Origin: Branchiostoma floridae
Lineage: Eukaryota; Chordata; Leptocardii; Amphioxiformes; Branchiostomatidae
DNA length: 64,000 nucleotides
Direction: 5' to 3'
Assembly (NCBI RefSeq): GCF_000003815.2
Contig: NC_049995.1
Span: 10,905,181 to 10,969,180 of the forward strand
Shown here: positions 20,748 to 31,097 of the stretch, piece by piece
Layout: the number at the start of each line of letters is the position of its first letter
How positions within the stretch are numbered: the stretch's first letter is position 1
Translations under genes and position numbers: made by a program
The notes under the pieces: model-generated
What the model was told of the DNA's origin: nothing
The model's database searches: none
The model's input: the letters and a program-made list of their open reading frames with translations, nothing else

Positions 20748-21482
20748 GTCCCTTCATATCAACCAGCTCACATACCAGAGCACCAGAGAGATTCTCAGGA
20801 TAGGTGAGTCTGCATAGCTAGTAAACTGCCTTTAGTTTTGAAAATAATTTCCATGGTTGGCAGAATTATGGCAGGATATTGGAGATTTCTTCTTCACAAG
20901 CAGTTGGTTCTTACCTCATGGTTTGATGCCTGTAACTGTATGTAAAGTCACCAACCTCGGCTACATACACGTGTAGTGGCGAGAAGTGGTACACCTGTTG
21001 TAGAAGCTCTGAGGAAAATGTCTGACATCGAAACATAAGCAGGTAAGAATGACTGGTTTTCAAGGAGAATTCTCCAATATTCCTTTAGTTTTATACAGTT
21101 GCAGAAGACCCGACTGTAAGGTTTGATTTTGAGCCATGAAAACTTTGTTTTATTTTGTCATCACAGTTGTTTTTCCCTTCCAGTCAATGAAGAGACCAAC
21201 TCTCGAGTCTCAGTAGATTCAGACGTCATCACTAGAGGTGAGAAAATCACACGGATTTGTTTCCATGGTAACATATTGTCAGAGTTGGTCCGTAAAAACG
21301 TGCCCATTTGCTCTTTTTCCATAAACCCTGCAAATTGTAAATCATGTCTCTCCAGAGAAATGCCTTTTTTGTACTCCATGGGCGACACCAATTTTTGTTC
21401 TTGATCCTCAGATATCTTAAGGTGAAAATATACATACATACATATTCATACTCAAACGAGTTGAAGCATTAACAAATCTCCG

Positions 21483-21665
21483 CTACCAGTGCGATCTATC
21501 ATTCATCATTACAGTGAGGTCTTTGTCACTTAGTCCAGTCTCTGAGTCAATAAAGTTCTTTAGCGAGAGGTATGGACGGCCTCTTCTCCTGTTTGCTTCT
21601 GGGGACCGAAAGAGCAGTTTAGAACCAGCTTGTTTGCTATGTCGAATAAAATGATTGTCCAGCAA
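21483..21665 (-). mobile_element. LINE C-terminal relic
   Basis: A minus-strand frame reads RRGRPYLSLKNFIDSETGLS and then DLTVMMNDRSHW. This matches the carboxy-terminal GRP...DTGL...DR.W signature seen after the RT domain in many non-LTR elements. It is a different element from the adjacent CR1-like LINE and is truncated. Confidence 0.6.
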
Positions 21666-21718
21666 GGCTTAACCGGCGTCACTTCAGTAGAGATACCTTG
21701 ATGATACCTTGATGATGT

Positions 21719-24589
21719 CTAGGTGAAGTAGGCTGCGCCTGTGTAGTCACCCTCCTGACGATCGTGGTATCTCTTCTTACTCCAACATAAATCCAACCTC
21801 GTTTTAAACGCGTTAACAGACTCTGCCTCTACGACCTCAGCCGGCAGCGAGTTCCAATTTTGTACTACTCGAACCGCAAACGACTGGCGACGTACCAAGG
21901 ACTTTGCCAGTGGCACCGTAAGCTTGAAGCGATGCCCTCTAGTTGACTGATGTTGACTCTCGGTGAAGAAACTCTGTGCTCTAACCCTCTCCCTTCCCGT
22001 GAGGAACTTAAAGACTTGTATCATATCCCCTCTGGCTCTTCTATAGTGGAGTGATGGTAGCTTCAAACTCTCCAGCCTAACACTATACGGAAAGGACTTG
22101 AGTGTTGGGACCAACCTTGTTGCTCTACGTTGTACCTTTTCCACAGTGTTCTGGTCGACTTTGAAATACGGCCCCCAAACAGTGTTCGCATACTCTAAAT
22201 GGGGGCGAACCATCGATTTGTAGAGGAGGGGCACAGTTACTTCATCCAAGTTACTGAAGGTTCTTTTTACCAAGCCCAATATTTGGTTTGCCTTTTGCGC
22301 TGAGACTGTGGTGTTAACGTGGAACTTCAACTGCTCGTCGACAGACACCCCGAGGTCTTTCTCGACTTTGGTTTCTTCCAGAATTAGCCCACCCAGTCTG
22401 TACTCTGCTCTTTGGTTGCCTCTTCCCAAGTGGAGTACTTTGCATTTCCCAGCGTTGAAGGGGAGTTGCCACACCTCCGACCACTTTTCCACAGCTTGGA
22501 GGTCACGCTGAAGCGCTTCCTGATCCTCCTTGCATAGGATCGGTCTGTAGATTTTGCTATCGTCAGCAAAGATCTTCACTGCACTGGTCACAACCTCCGG
22601 CAGGTCGTTTATAAAAACAACAAATAACGTAGGACCCAGAACACTTCCCTGCGGGATTCCACTCTTGACGTTACGCCAGGAGGAGTGCGCTCCATTGATA
22701 ACTACTTTCTGCCTCCTGTTGCTGAGAAAGTCCTGTATCCACTTAAGTGTATGGCCCCTTATCCCATATGAGTGCAGCTTGACGAGTAACCTCTTGTGGG
22801 GAACTGAATCAAAAGCTTTTTTGAAGTCTAAGTAGATGCTGTCCACTGGTTCCCCCCTCTCTAGACACTGTGACCAATCGTTCATGACTACCAGTAGCTG
22901 AGTGGTACAAGATCTTTTGGGTACGAACCCATGTTGAGCGTCTGTAAATAACTCGTTTGCCATAAGATGGTCGACGAGTACATCTCTAATGATCGACTCA
23001 AGTGTCTTGACAACCACGGAGGTTAAGCTTACGGGTCTGTAGTTTCCTGGGTCTTGTCTGCTACCCTTCTTGTGGATCGGGGTTATATGTGCTGTCTTCC
23101 AGTCGGCTGGTACGCATCCCGCCTCCAGCGACTTCTTGAAAATAACTGATACTGGGTACGACAGCTCACTTGCGAGTTCCTTCAGAAGTCTTGAGTGAAG
23201 ACCGTCTGGTCCAGCTGACTTTGTTGGGTTGAGTTCTGATAACTTCCTTTCTACAGTTTCCCTACTTATCTCGAAATTGTCAAGAACTGAAGTCACTGTT
23301 TTGGCGTTAGCTCTGGGTATGCTAGATGTGTTCTCGTCCGTGAATACACTAGCAAAGAAGTTGTTTAGGACCTCCGCTTTGTCTAGGTCTGTCAGTGCCA
23401 TTGAACCATCTGGTTTGACCAGACTACCTATTTGGGGCCTTGTACTGAGACGGGACTTCGTGTACCTCCAGAAGTTCTTGGGATTGTCCTTAAGATCCCT
23501 CACCAGCCTGTGCTCGTATTCACTGCACAACTGTCGTGTTAGACTTCTAAGTGAGTTTCTTACTGCTGCATACCTTCTGAAGTCTGCAAGACTACCAGAG
23601 CTTTTCCATTTTGACCACATCTTCCTTTTTTTGTTTTTTACTTCCATTGCTTGCTTGTTCAAGTAAAGCTTATTAGGTATTTGGACTCCTCTAGTCAATG
23701 GGATACACTCATCCACCACCTTATTGAGTAGTTCGCAGAACCTTGTCCATGCCTGAGAGACCTCCATGTGACTTATCTCCGTATCCCAGTCAATCCCACC
23801 CAGGTCCTCTTTGGCCTTCTGGTAATTGCCCTTGTTATAATTACGCCTTGCCTCCGGTCGAGGAGGTTTCTCCCTACTGCAGTTTATGACGAAGTTCAGA
23901 CAGCAGTGGTCACCTTTCCCAAGCCCTGGCAAGTACTGCAGTTCCCCAACTGTATGCTGTTCATTTGTGATGATTAAGTCAAGTACGGATGGGGTCTGGT
24001 TGACCCTGTGTCGGGTGGGTTCTTCAACATGCTGGGTTAGAAAATTGTCATCAAGACAATCCAGGAAATGCTGGCAATGGGGGTGTGTGCCTTCAACTGT
24101 AGTCCTCCCTTCCCAGTCAATTTCCTTTAGATTAAAGTCTCCCATTATTACCATGTGCTTAGCCTTCTCTTTACAAACATTTGACAAGAGTTCACATAAT
24201 TTGGTCGTACTGTCTGTTGGATCCGAGGTTGGGCTTCTATATATACACCCCACAATGAGTGATTCTTTGTTGCCTAGTTCACATTTCAGAAATAACTGCT
24301 CATGAAATCCGGCTGCACTAAAGTCCAGTTCCTGTACACTCAGGTTCAGTGACTTCTTTACAAAAATGACAATACCCCTTGTGCCACTCTTCCCAAGGTT
24401 TCTTTCATCCGGGTTGAAGTTTGTAAAGGCCTCGTAGCCTTCCATATCTAGTGTACACATCTTTAACGGATTTATCTGTGCTTTGGGGATAACCTCGGTC
24501 AGGGCGATCAAGTCCACTGGATCACTGGCCACCATGAACCTGAGTTCCTCCCTCTTGTTTGGGAATTGGTCTGTGTTGGTGTACAGCAC
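21719..24589 (-). CDS. LINE ORF2: endonuclease-reverse transcriptase, 956 aa
   Basis: N-terminal apurinic-type endonuclease (about residues 1-230): VLYTNTDQFPNKREEL start, ALTEVIPKAQ, IVGCIYRSPTSD, MGDFNLKEIDW, LDLIITNEQ and GKGDHCCLNF, which give the catalytic E, D/N and terminal H set. RT (about residues 440-720): SAGPDGLHSRLLKE, ITPIHKKGSRQDPGNYRPVS, QHGFVPKRSCTTQL, IYLDFKKAFDSVPH, GIPQGSVLGPTLF, and the active site FADDSKIY. The C-terminal CR1-type tail includes LEYANTVWGPY, VQRRATRLVP and [19 protein letters not shown]. The frame is uninterrupted over 2.87 kb, so the insertion is young and the enzyme may be active. The frame is open upstream of the ATG. Confidence 0.93.
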   Translation of the reverse strand: MLYTNTDQFPNKREELRFMVASDPVDLIALTEVIPKAQINPLKMCTLDMEGYEAFTNFNPDERNLGKSGTRGIVIFVKKSLNLSVQELDFSAAGFHEQLFLKCELGNKESLIVGCIYRSPTSDPTDSTTKLCELLSNVCKEKAKHMVIMGDFNLKEIDWEGRTTVEGTHPHCQHFLDCLDDNFLTQHVEEPTRHRVNQTPSVLDLIITNEQHTVGELQYLPGLGKGDHCCLNFVINCSREKPPRPEARRNYNKGNYQKAKEDLGGIDWDTEISHMEVSQAWTRFCELLNKVVDECIPLTRGVQIPNKLYLNKQAMEVKNKKRKMWSKWKSSGSLADFRRYAAVRNSLRSLTRQLCSEYEHRLVRDLKDNPKNFWRYTKSRLSTRPQIGSLVKPDGSMALTDLDKAEVLNNFFASVFTDENTSSIPRANAKTVTSVLDNFEISRETVERKLSELNPTKSAGPDGLHSRLLKELASELSYPVSVIFKKSLEAGCVPADWKTAHITPIHKKGSRQDPGNYRPVSLTSVVVKTLESIIRDVLVDHLMANELFTDAQHGFVPKRSCTTQLLVVMNDWSQCLERGEPVDSIYLDFKKAFDSVPHKRLLVKLHSYGIRGHTLKWIQDFLSNRRQKVVINGAHSSWRNVKSGIPQGSVLGPTLFVVFINDLPEVVTSAVKIFADDSKIYRPILCKEDQEALQRDLQAVEKWSEVWQLPFNAGKCKVLHLGRGNQRAEYRLGGLILEETKVEKDLGVSVDEQLKFHVNTTVSAQKANQILGLVKRTFSNLDEVTVPLLYKSMVRPHLEYANTVWGPYFKVDQNTVEKVQRRATRLVPTLKSFPYSVRLESLKLPSLHYRRARGDMIQVFKFLTGRERVRAQSFFTESQHQSTRGHRFKLTVPLAKSLVRRQSFAVRVVQNWNSLPAEVVEAESVNAFKTRLDLCWSKKRYHDRQEGDYTGAAYFT

Positions 24590-24736
24590 TTTTAATGGAC
24601 CTGCTTTACTTTTCCACGGTTGTCCCCCGCCATGTGCGTTATTTCCTATATCATCATGTGTATTATCACTATTGCCATCATGTGTGTTATCTTGTTTGTC
24701 GTCATGTGTGATATGCAGCCCAACCTCTTCACGTTG

Positions 24737-25210
24737 TCACATAAGATGCGTGTTGTTACCCCCTATGTGATTGGTTTTACTCTGACGTCGTTCTTCCCGT
24801 TGTCTCCGACTTGTTTCTCTTTCTTTGCGTGACAAGTCAGGTGCTATGAAGATGTTGGAATATTGTTCACTGTGGTTCAGGAGCTTGGCTTCCTTTAACA
24901 GATGGTATCTATCTGATGTATCATACAATGTAACCAGTAGTAGACGATTTTTGCCCGGGCTTATGCTTCCAAGCCTGGTTGTCTTCCTAATAGATAAGTT
25001 TTCAATACCCAGTTCTCTGGCAATGCTCTGTGTGAACTCTCTGTCATGTGTAAGTCTATCTTCACGGTTAATGCCTGCTGGTTCAGGGACATTATGCAGA
25101 ATAATGTTACTCTTCCTACGAATGTTTTCAATGTAATCTTCCACCGAGATGGAAGTAGATTCCTTTCCATTGTTAGTTGGATTATCTGGGGTTGGGAGAT
25201 TTACTTCTCC
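24737..25210 (-). CDS. LINE ORF1 C-terminal fragment
   Basis: Minus-strand frame with VEDYIENIRRKSNIILHNVP, then TTRLGSISPGKNRLLLVTL, FIAPDLSRKERETSRRQREE. This arrangement resembles the RNA-binding ORF1 proteins of CR1/L1-type LINEs (RRM-like part followed by a basic C-terminal domain). It is truncated at its 5' end. A stop at 24737 separates it from ORF2. Confidence 0.75.
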   Translation of the reverse strand, partial: GEVNLPTPDNPTNNGKESTSISVEDYIENIRRKSNIILHNVPEPAGINREDRLTHDREFTQSIARELGIENLSIRKTTRLGSISPGKNRLLLVTLYDTSDRYHLLKEAKLLNHSEQYSNIFIAPDLSRKERETSRRQREERRQSKTNHIGGNNTHLM

Positions 25211-25287
25211 GCTCTAGGTGAGGTAGGTGGAAGAGTCCCATACAGTTCTTTGTTTGTTGTGTGTTCCCATCAAGGTTTGTTGTATAC

Positions 25288-25634
25288 CAGGGCTCTAGCA
25301 AGCGTCCGTTTTCCCGTCAATTGATGGAAATTTGTTGCGTGTGACGGAAAAGTTTTTTTTAACTAATCCGTCAACCTTGACAGACAAAAATTATTGGTGG
25401 GAGCTACAGGCGGCTTGGGGATGCTGTCCACAGTCGGAAAGCCACACACTATTTGTTTTGCTATTGTTTGATTGTTGACTTAGTGTGTCGGCAGCCTTTC
25501 GCATACAACAATCTCATTAAAAAACCTGTTTTTCAAGGTCTCAGTTCCGTCTTTCTAACTTACAAAACAAATGTAGTTTTCGCAACAATGGGAATTGGCT
25601 GACAGAAAAAAATTTCAAGCTGGCTAGAGCCCTG
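25288..25634. mobile_element. hAT-like MITE with 8-9-bp target duplication
   Basis: Begins CAGGGCTCTAGC and ends with the inverted GCTAGAGCCCTG. Both flanks carry gttgtatac (25279-25287 and 25635-25643). CAGGG termini with an 8-bp target duplication are typical of hAT elements; the shared ninth base is ambiguous. Internal 320 bp non-coding. Adjacent to the truncated 5' end of the LINE. Confidence 0.88.
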
Positions 25635-26198
25635 GTTGTATACGCCACATAGCATCCAGGTGAAGGAACCGTCCAGGTGAAAATATAGCAAGCAGAACAA
25701 TAGAGACGGGGTAGGGAGGAAAACTTCACAGAATAAGACTCCCTAAGACTAAGTGCACCAAGGCATAGACCAGCTCAGGCTTTGTTTTCATAAATGTTTC
25801 TTTTTTTTACAGTTTTACTAGTAAGTGTTTTATATGCTTAAAATCATTTAAAACAAATTTGAGAGCCAAAAAAAGTATATTGTTACCACCTTAGTGTTCT
25901 GTACACTGTGTGTTTTGTACTGTGTGTTTGTTGTCACAGTTGTCTGTGTGTTGTAAGCACCATAGTTTCCTATTTAGAATAGTGCTATCCTATACTTACC
26001 TTGCGTAATAAAGTGAAATAAAGTTATATGTTCAGGCAATGTCTGTTTCTTACCGTGTATGTCTATGTGAGTCTGTCAACAGCCTAACTCAAAATTTATC
26101 AATGATTTTTCTCTGGTTGCTTCCATATACGGATAGTCGCTGACAGAGGTAAGAGGTTGTGTGGAAAAGTTGCAATCTGTGTACTGTTGTTTGATGTG

Positions 26199-26395
26199 AC
26201 ATTGTCTTGTTTTTTGCAAGGAGTTGGTTTTGTGGAAAATTGTTATTAATGACAATTCCTTGTTTTGATTTTTTTTCTTGTTTTTTGTTGCAAGGAGTTG
26301 GTTTTGTGGAAAAGTGTCAATGACATTTCCTTGTTTTGATTTTTTTCTTGTTTTATGTTACAAGGATTCGGTTTTGTGGAAAAGTGTTTGTGTCA
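26199..26395. repeat. Three tandem copies of a 70-75-bp unit
   Basis: Each unit contains caaggagttggttttgtgga followed by ttccttgttttgattttttt and cttgtttt. The third unit is diverged (caaggattcggttttgtgg). Intronic in the NADK2-like gene; no coding value. Confidence 0.85.
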
Positions 26396-27169
26396 TTAAA
26401 ATAAGTTCTGCACTCATTTTGCTGTTGCTTTTGCTCGTCTTATATACTCTGTGTTTGGCTGTTTCTAAATCCTGTCTGCCTGTGTGTGCATGGCTGTGTA
26501 ATAATACAGTGTCTAATGTTATTCTTCTTTGTTCATCAAAACTTTCAATCATTTTACAACAGTTTTCTTGACAATATTACAAGTTTAAGATATCAAAAGG
26601 ACGAGTTTCTCAGTTGGCATGGTTTGAATTTCTAGCCATGTTATGGCGCCAAGCTGATAATAGACTAACATAAAAACTCTGTTTTCTAGCAATAAATTAC
26701 AAACAACACTCTTCTGATGTTGACATGCAGAGCCTTGGAGTTTCTTTTCAGTAACTTAGTTTGATATATCGGATAGTATTTCCTATTTCACAGCATACTT
26801 AAGCTTGAGCCTGGATACAGCTGTCCATAGTACACCGCTGATTGAAACTAACCACGGAGTATTAAACAAGCGGATGGTACCCAAAAAATGATTGAGCCAG
26901 CGGTAACTACAGAGGATGGTACATGTACCAAGGCATAAAGGTTCAGCCAGCGGTTACTGTAGTGATTATACAGAGTCATGATATCCAGGCTAGGATTTAT
27001 ATTGGTTTTTGCTTTAGAGTTTTTCTTTTGATTTCCTTTCAGTGATGAGGAGATACAACAACTCCCTAATGTTCGATGCTAGAGAGCCCAAGATGACGTA
27101 CACGGTCCGAGACCCGATCATCAACGGCGTGTTCTCCGTCAAGAACCCCAGAGGGTTCGCAAAAAGGTG

Positions 27170-27535
27170 GGTGGACATCATAATTATGATCTACAACAGG
27201 TAGAAGATAAACAGCATTTTATCTTACACTGTAAATTGTACCATAAGGAGCAAATTGTGCTTTATGAACATATCAGAAAAGATTTTGAACATCTGAATGC
27301 AACGGATAAATTTCTATTTTTAATGCGCCTAGATAAATCATGTATATCAAACATTATCTGTGCCTTAAAATATCCACACCTGTACAAAGAAGCGATAAGA
27401 TGTCAACCATCCTGTTAGCCTAGTAAATTGTATCTTGTTGTCTCTGCATATGTCTGTTATGTCTGTTATCAGTGACCTGTACCTAGCCCGTCGAGGCATG
27501 TACAATAAAGGTCTTTCATTCATTCATTCATTCAT
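27170..27535 (+). mobile_element. LINE 3' fragment starting at an exon donor
   Basis: A plus frame reads VEDKQHFILHCKLYHKEQIV then DKFLFLMRLDKSCISNIICA, the Cys/His C-terminal tail common after the RT of marine LINEs. It is followed by a 3' UTR and a tail ending acaataaaggtctttcattc with (CATT)n. The fragment begins within a few bases of the NADK2-like exon donor at 27167. Confidence 0.75.
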
Positions 27536-27638
27536 AATATTGTATAGGATACTTACAGAGCAATACATTGTGATTAGGTTTGTGGACACTTTATTTTTGT
27601 CCGTCTGCCCCAAAAGACACAGTTTTTAACTTTATACT

Positions 27639-27840
27639 CCAATAGCCTAGTGGGTAGAGTGTTCACCTTCACCATTTCGTAGGTCGTGAGTTTGATCCCG
27701 ATTTTGAAAACGGTACATGCTGATTTCTCTGCTTAGCACTCAGCATTTGGGAAAAAGTATGGAAGTTGAACACACACCACTACCAGTGGACTAGCCCCCT
27801 GCTGTGGTGAATGCACAAAAGTTGTGTGGCCCAGGGCTAC
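27639..27840 (+). mobile_element. tRNA-derived SINE (family 1)
   Basis: Head ccaatagcctagtgggtaga with a B-box-like gtcgtgagtttgatcccg; body catgctgatttctctgctta; tail with ccagtggactagccccctgc. The best-preserved plus-strand copy in the window. Intronic in the NADK2-like gene. Confidence 0.82.
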
Positions 27841-28288
27841 AGATTGAAAAGGAGATAGCTATCAACATAAAAACAGACCCTGGGGAAAATATGTATGCGT
27901 TGGCAAAACATATCTACATCAACTTAGTGAAGATACTGGCTGCTCGGCTGAAGAACTGCCCAAGGCTATGGAGGATAAGGATGGAGGAAGAGACTCGTGT
28001 ACATCCATGCAACCAGCACGCCCAGATGATGATGATGTTGATACTTGTCTAGCAACTAGATACTTAAGTTCGAAATGTTTTAATGTTGTTAAAGTGACTA
28101 ATAATGAGCTGTATTTTTTCCTTATTTCAGAATCACGATACGGTCGCGCTGCTGGCATGCCTGTCTGGCTGTGGACGGGGGATTCTCCTTCCAGTTCAAT
28201 GATGGAGCAATGGCGTATCTGGAAATCCTCCCCGAGGGCGCGCTACGAACTGTGATCTTGGACTGAGCATTACAAAACTCTTCTCAAA

Positions 28289-28501
28289 TACTGTAATTCC
28301 TGATTTTTTCAGTGTACTTTTATGTTCAGAGTTTTCACGGTGAGGACTGTTACGTGAACTTATCATTACCGACAACAAAGAGTACAAGAGTCTTTTTTTA
28401 CACGCACCTGCTGCCACCGTGAACATTTAGTTCCGAGAACAAGTTAAATTTTCTCAGACCGTGAAAGTTTGGTACTGAGAAGACAAAGTCAATTACAGTA
28501 T
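28289..28501. mobile_element. MITE with TACTGTAATT termini (family M2)
   Basis: Left end tactgtaattcc, right end caattacagta, with imperfect inner symmetry (tttcacggtga / accgtgaa). Related in design to 30370-30580. Inserted 22 bp after the NADK2-like stop codon. Confidence 0.75.
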
Positions 28502-28516
28502 ATGACACAACAACGG

Positions 28517-28609
28517 AGGGATGGCGTATCTGGAAACCTTCCCGAGGACGTGCTACAAACTGTGATCCTTTACTGAGCATTACAAAACTCGCAAATGCTT
28601 CTCAAATTT
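28517..28609 (+). repeat. Duplicated 3' end of the NADK2-like last exon
   Basis: Repeats 28205-28288: atggcgtatctggaaacctt, cgtgctacaaactgtgatcc, actgagcattacaaaactcg. It has several substitutions and an 8-bp insertion. The two copies flank a MITE. The copy lacks the upstream part of the exon and an acceptor, so it is a relic. Confidence 0.85.
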
Positions 28610-29340
28610 GTGACGCTATACAGATACAGATGTGCTATACCTCACAAGTCATGCCAAGTGGAAAATGCATCCCAACATTTGTGATGGTGCAAAGATCCTT
28701 GTGCTGTGTCTTGAGACAGTTTTGCCAAATTAAGTAAGTCTTCCACTGGAAAATACTTGTAGTTTGATCAGGTTGGTAGATAAATTGATGTTCAACTGCT
28801 CCTCCAAATTCACTGCTTTTTGGGATGTACAGAAAATAGGAAATATGGAAGTTGTTTTTTTTTCCCGCAGTTGTGTATTTCTGTCTTTACTCAGTTCTGT
28901 TTAGTCTTTTTTCAGGTCTGTTTTGTTTTATTTTGTTCTATATTTATGGTCTATTTTTTTCCTTAATTGGATTTAGTTTGATAAAACTTGTCCTATGTGC
29001 CCTTTCCATATTTTCTATACACCTTGCTTTTTGATAATGAATGTTTGAAGACTCCACTTGCTGAAGATACATGAGAGTTCTGAAAAGTGAAATTATAGAG
29101 ATAGTTGTTATGTATGTATGATCTACATGTATGTTGCAATATGAAACAGAATATTATGCTTTCAGTGAAATAATGTCATTTGAGGCATTGAAGAAATGCA
29201 ACATATCAATGATATGTTAGTAGTCTCTGTTAGACCACATAGGTCACTGAAAAATAGAAATAACAGAAGAATGTTTCATCATTATAGTTACGATTTAGCT
29301 TGCCATTGAGTACAGTTTATTACACATTCTACATTTTCCA
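28610..29340 (+). other. Intergenic, no gene seen
   Basis: T-rich sequence (28850-29030 has long T runs) with stops in all frames apart from a low-complexity hydrophobic frame. No motif or repeat recognised. Confidence 0.5.
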
Positions 29341-29346
29341 GTGAGG

Positions 29347-29662
29347 CCTAGGAAAAAAATGTTGTGTTACCTGTTTCAGTCTGGAAAAGATTAGGGTCGG
29401 TAGGTAGGGATTATCTTTTTTTCTTGTAATACAGCTGAACATAGAAAAGTGAAAGTCAAGAGGACACTTGTCTTTCACTGTCAAACTTTTGTGCAAAATA
29501 GATACATTTATCCTTCATTAGGACAAGCTGTGTTTTCCTTCAATAGGAAGCATGCTGAATAAAAATTCTAACTGGAACATATATGTGACTCCACTACCCA
29601 CCAAATATCGGCAGGTTTTTCTAGGGTAGGTGGGGAAACAGGAAACACAACATTTTCCTAGG
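29347..29662. mobile_element. MITE with CCTAGGAAAA termini
   Basis: Left end cctaggaaaaaaatgttgtg, right end cacaacattttcctagg, inverted. Inner motifs gggtcggtaggtagg / ctagggtaggtggggaaaca. About 316 bp and non-coding. Confidence 0.8.
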
Positions 29663-30369
29663 TCTTACACATTCTTCATTTTCAGTGACCTCTGGAGTCT
29701 AGTAGAGGCTAATAAGATGATTAGATTTTGTCTCGTATGTGCATGAAACGAGCAACTATAACACTTCTACACATATATGAGTTGTGTAATACTGTGCCTT
29801 AGAAGTTACATTTAAAGTGTGTTAAATGATAATTTTGATACCTCGGTGTTATAAGTTCTGATAATGTTGTGATATTATTATTTGTGTGATGCTGCTATTG
29901 TGCACAGGTATACCCTTACACAAAAGTTTGGGAATTTGATTTCAATAAGTCATATCTCTTTGGTTATTTTAATAACCGCATGGTATTCTGTACCATATGA
30001 AAGCTTACATTTATGAAGGTTAGACATCCAGGTAAACAATATTCAAATACAATTCAATCTCTACAACTGGATTAGAAATGCACATTTACATCTGGACGTC
30101 ACTCTTCTTCAGGGTCACTTTTGATTTTGCACTCAATCACAAACCTGTTTGTCGAAATTACTAGCTGTAAGTGTATCATAAGAAATGCGTTTTCCTGGGC
30201 ACTGGACAAGCTTTCTAATGCCATATGCATGTAATACAACGCGAAAACAAATATTCAATAAAACAGAAATAAAAATCCATATTACACAAAGTATCAAAAG
30301 GAAACTGCAGTCGTCGATAAATAGATATGGGAGATGTTTTTAGGTACATGTATTTGAAAGACGAGTGAA

Positions 30370-30580
30370 ATACTGTAAATGCAGAAATGTTCGCGGTGGA
30401 TTAATGTTCGCGGTTTTCGCGGTGACCACCGCGAACTTAAAACCACCGCGAACATTTTTCTATTATGGTATTAGACTGCACACTATAATGGTGTTACCGC
30501 GAACTTAAAGCCACCGCGAAAAGTCCTTTTGCCGCTACCGCGAAATTAAATCCCCGCGAACTTAAATGCATTTACAGTAT
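30370..30580. mobile_element. GC-cluster MITE with TACTGTAAATGCA termini
   Basis: Termini atactgtaaatgca and tgcatttacagtat are perfect inverted copies. The body is packed with direct and inverted ttcgcggtgg / ccaccgcgaac motifs, giving strong self-complementarity. 211 bp, non-coding, stands out as a CpG-rich island in A/T-rich flank. Confidence 0.9.
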
Positions 30581-31097
30581 GGGATAGGGCTGTTTCTATA
30601 GAGGTTTATCTTGGCACTCTCGCTGAGCGTCTTGAGTGACCGCTGGAGCTGACTCAAGCAGGAATCGTATCTTAGATATAGAATAGTTCGTTCCTGTCCA
30701 TTCTACCCACACATATTCAATTAGATTATCCAACTCCTTCAGTTTTAAACTACCTAAGCCAAAAACAAACTCAAAAAAGCGAACTTTTCTCTACCGTGCC
30801 ATCAGTCTGGACTGTGACCTACCACCACACATCAAATCGCTGCTCAACATCTCAAGCTTTAAAAAGGCAATGTACCATGTCTTCTCAAGCCATTAGTTTT
30901 TTTTTATGTTTGTGTATCTATTATTATCTGTTTGTACATATACATGTATGTTTGTGTATATATTTGCGTTTGTATATGTATGTTTCATTGTTTCATTCGA
31001 ACCCTGGTAGACTAGCCCTAAATAGAGCTAAAGGGTATCTGAATAAACGAATAGTCTGAACCACGAGAATAACAAATCTGGAAAAGAAGATAAACCT

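Larger units (their letters stand above)
21695..25215 (-). mobile_element. CR1-like LINE, 5'-truncated, with intact ORF2
   Basis: Minus-strand element: ORF1 C-terminal part (24737-25210) then a full ORF2 (21719-24589). The frame upstream of ORF1 closes with a TAG near 25215, consistent with 5' truncation in ORF1. The 3' end carries a short tandem tail (atcatcaaggt repeated twice on the minus strand, 21695-21718), as in CR1/L2 elements. It lies inside the NADK2-like gene in antisense orientation. Confidence 0.88.
16826..28266 (+). pseudogene. NADK2: Mitochondrial NAD kinase 2-like gene, incomplete or broken
   Basis: NADK2 phosphorylates NAD+ to NADP+ in mitochondria. Exons recognised: 16826-16914 (GSNYEGLMKRHKIHTKNLES), 18727-18815 (ends ADVIMSAGG), 19220-19260 (GDGTFLMAASHIL, completing the GGDGT NAD-kinase signature), 20748-20803, 21184-21237, 27043-27166 (YNNSLMFDAREPKMTYTVRD) and 28131-28266 (ITIRSRCWHACLAVDGGFSF, ending VILD-stop). 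Phases agree within each group. Exon 4 runs into TAG at 19261 without a donor. The next exon starts at the residue after the human GTGSKA motif, so about 130 codons of the catalytic core (the NTDP and SSGL/GTGS regions) are absent, as are the 5' exons. Intron 6 carries a LINE. It could be a pseudogene, a partial duplicate or an assembly gap; exon quality elsewhere is good. Confidence 0.75.

Noticed and set aside
23229-23666. Plus-strand 145-codon ORF
   Set aside because: Antisense shadow of the LINE ORF2.
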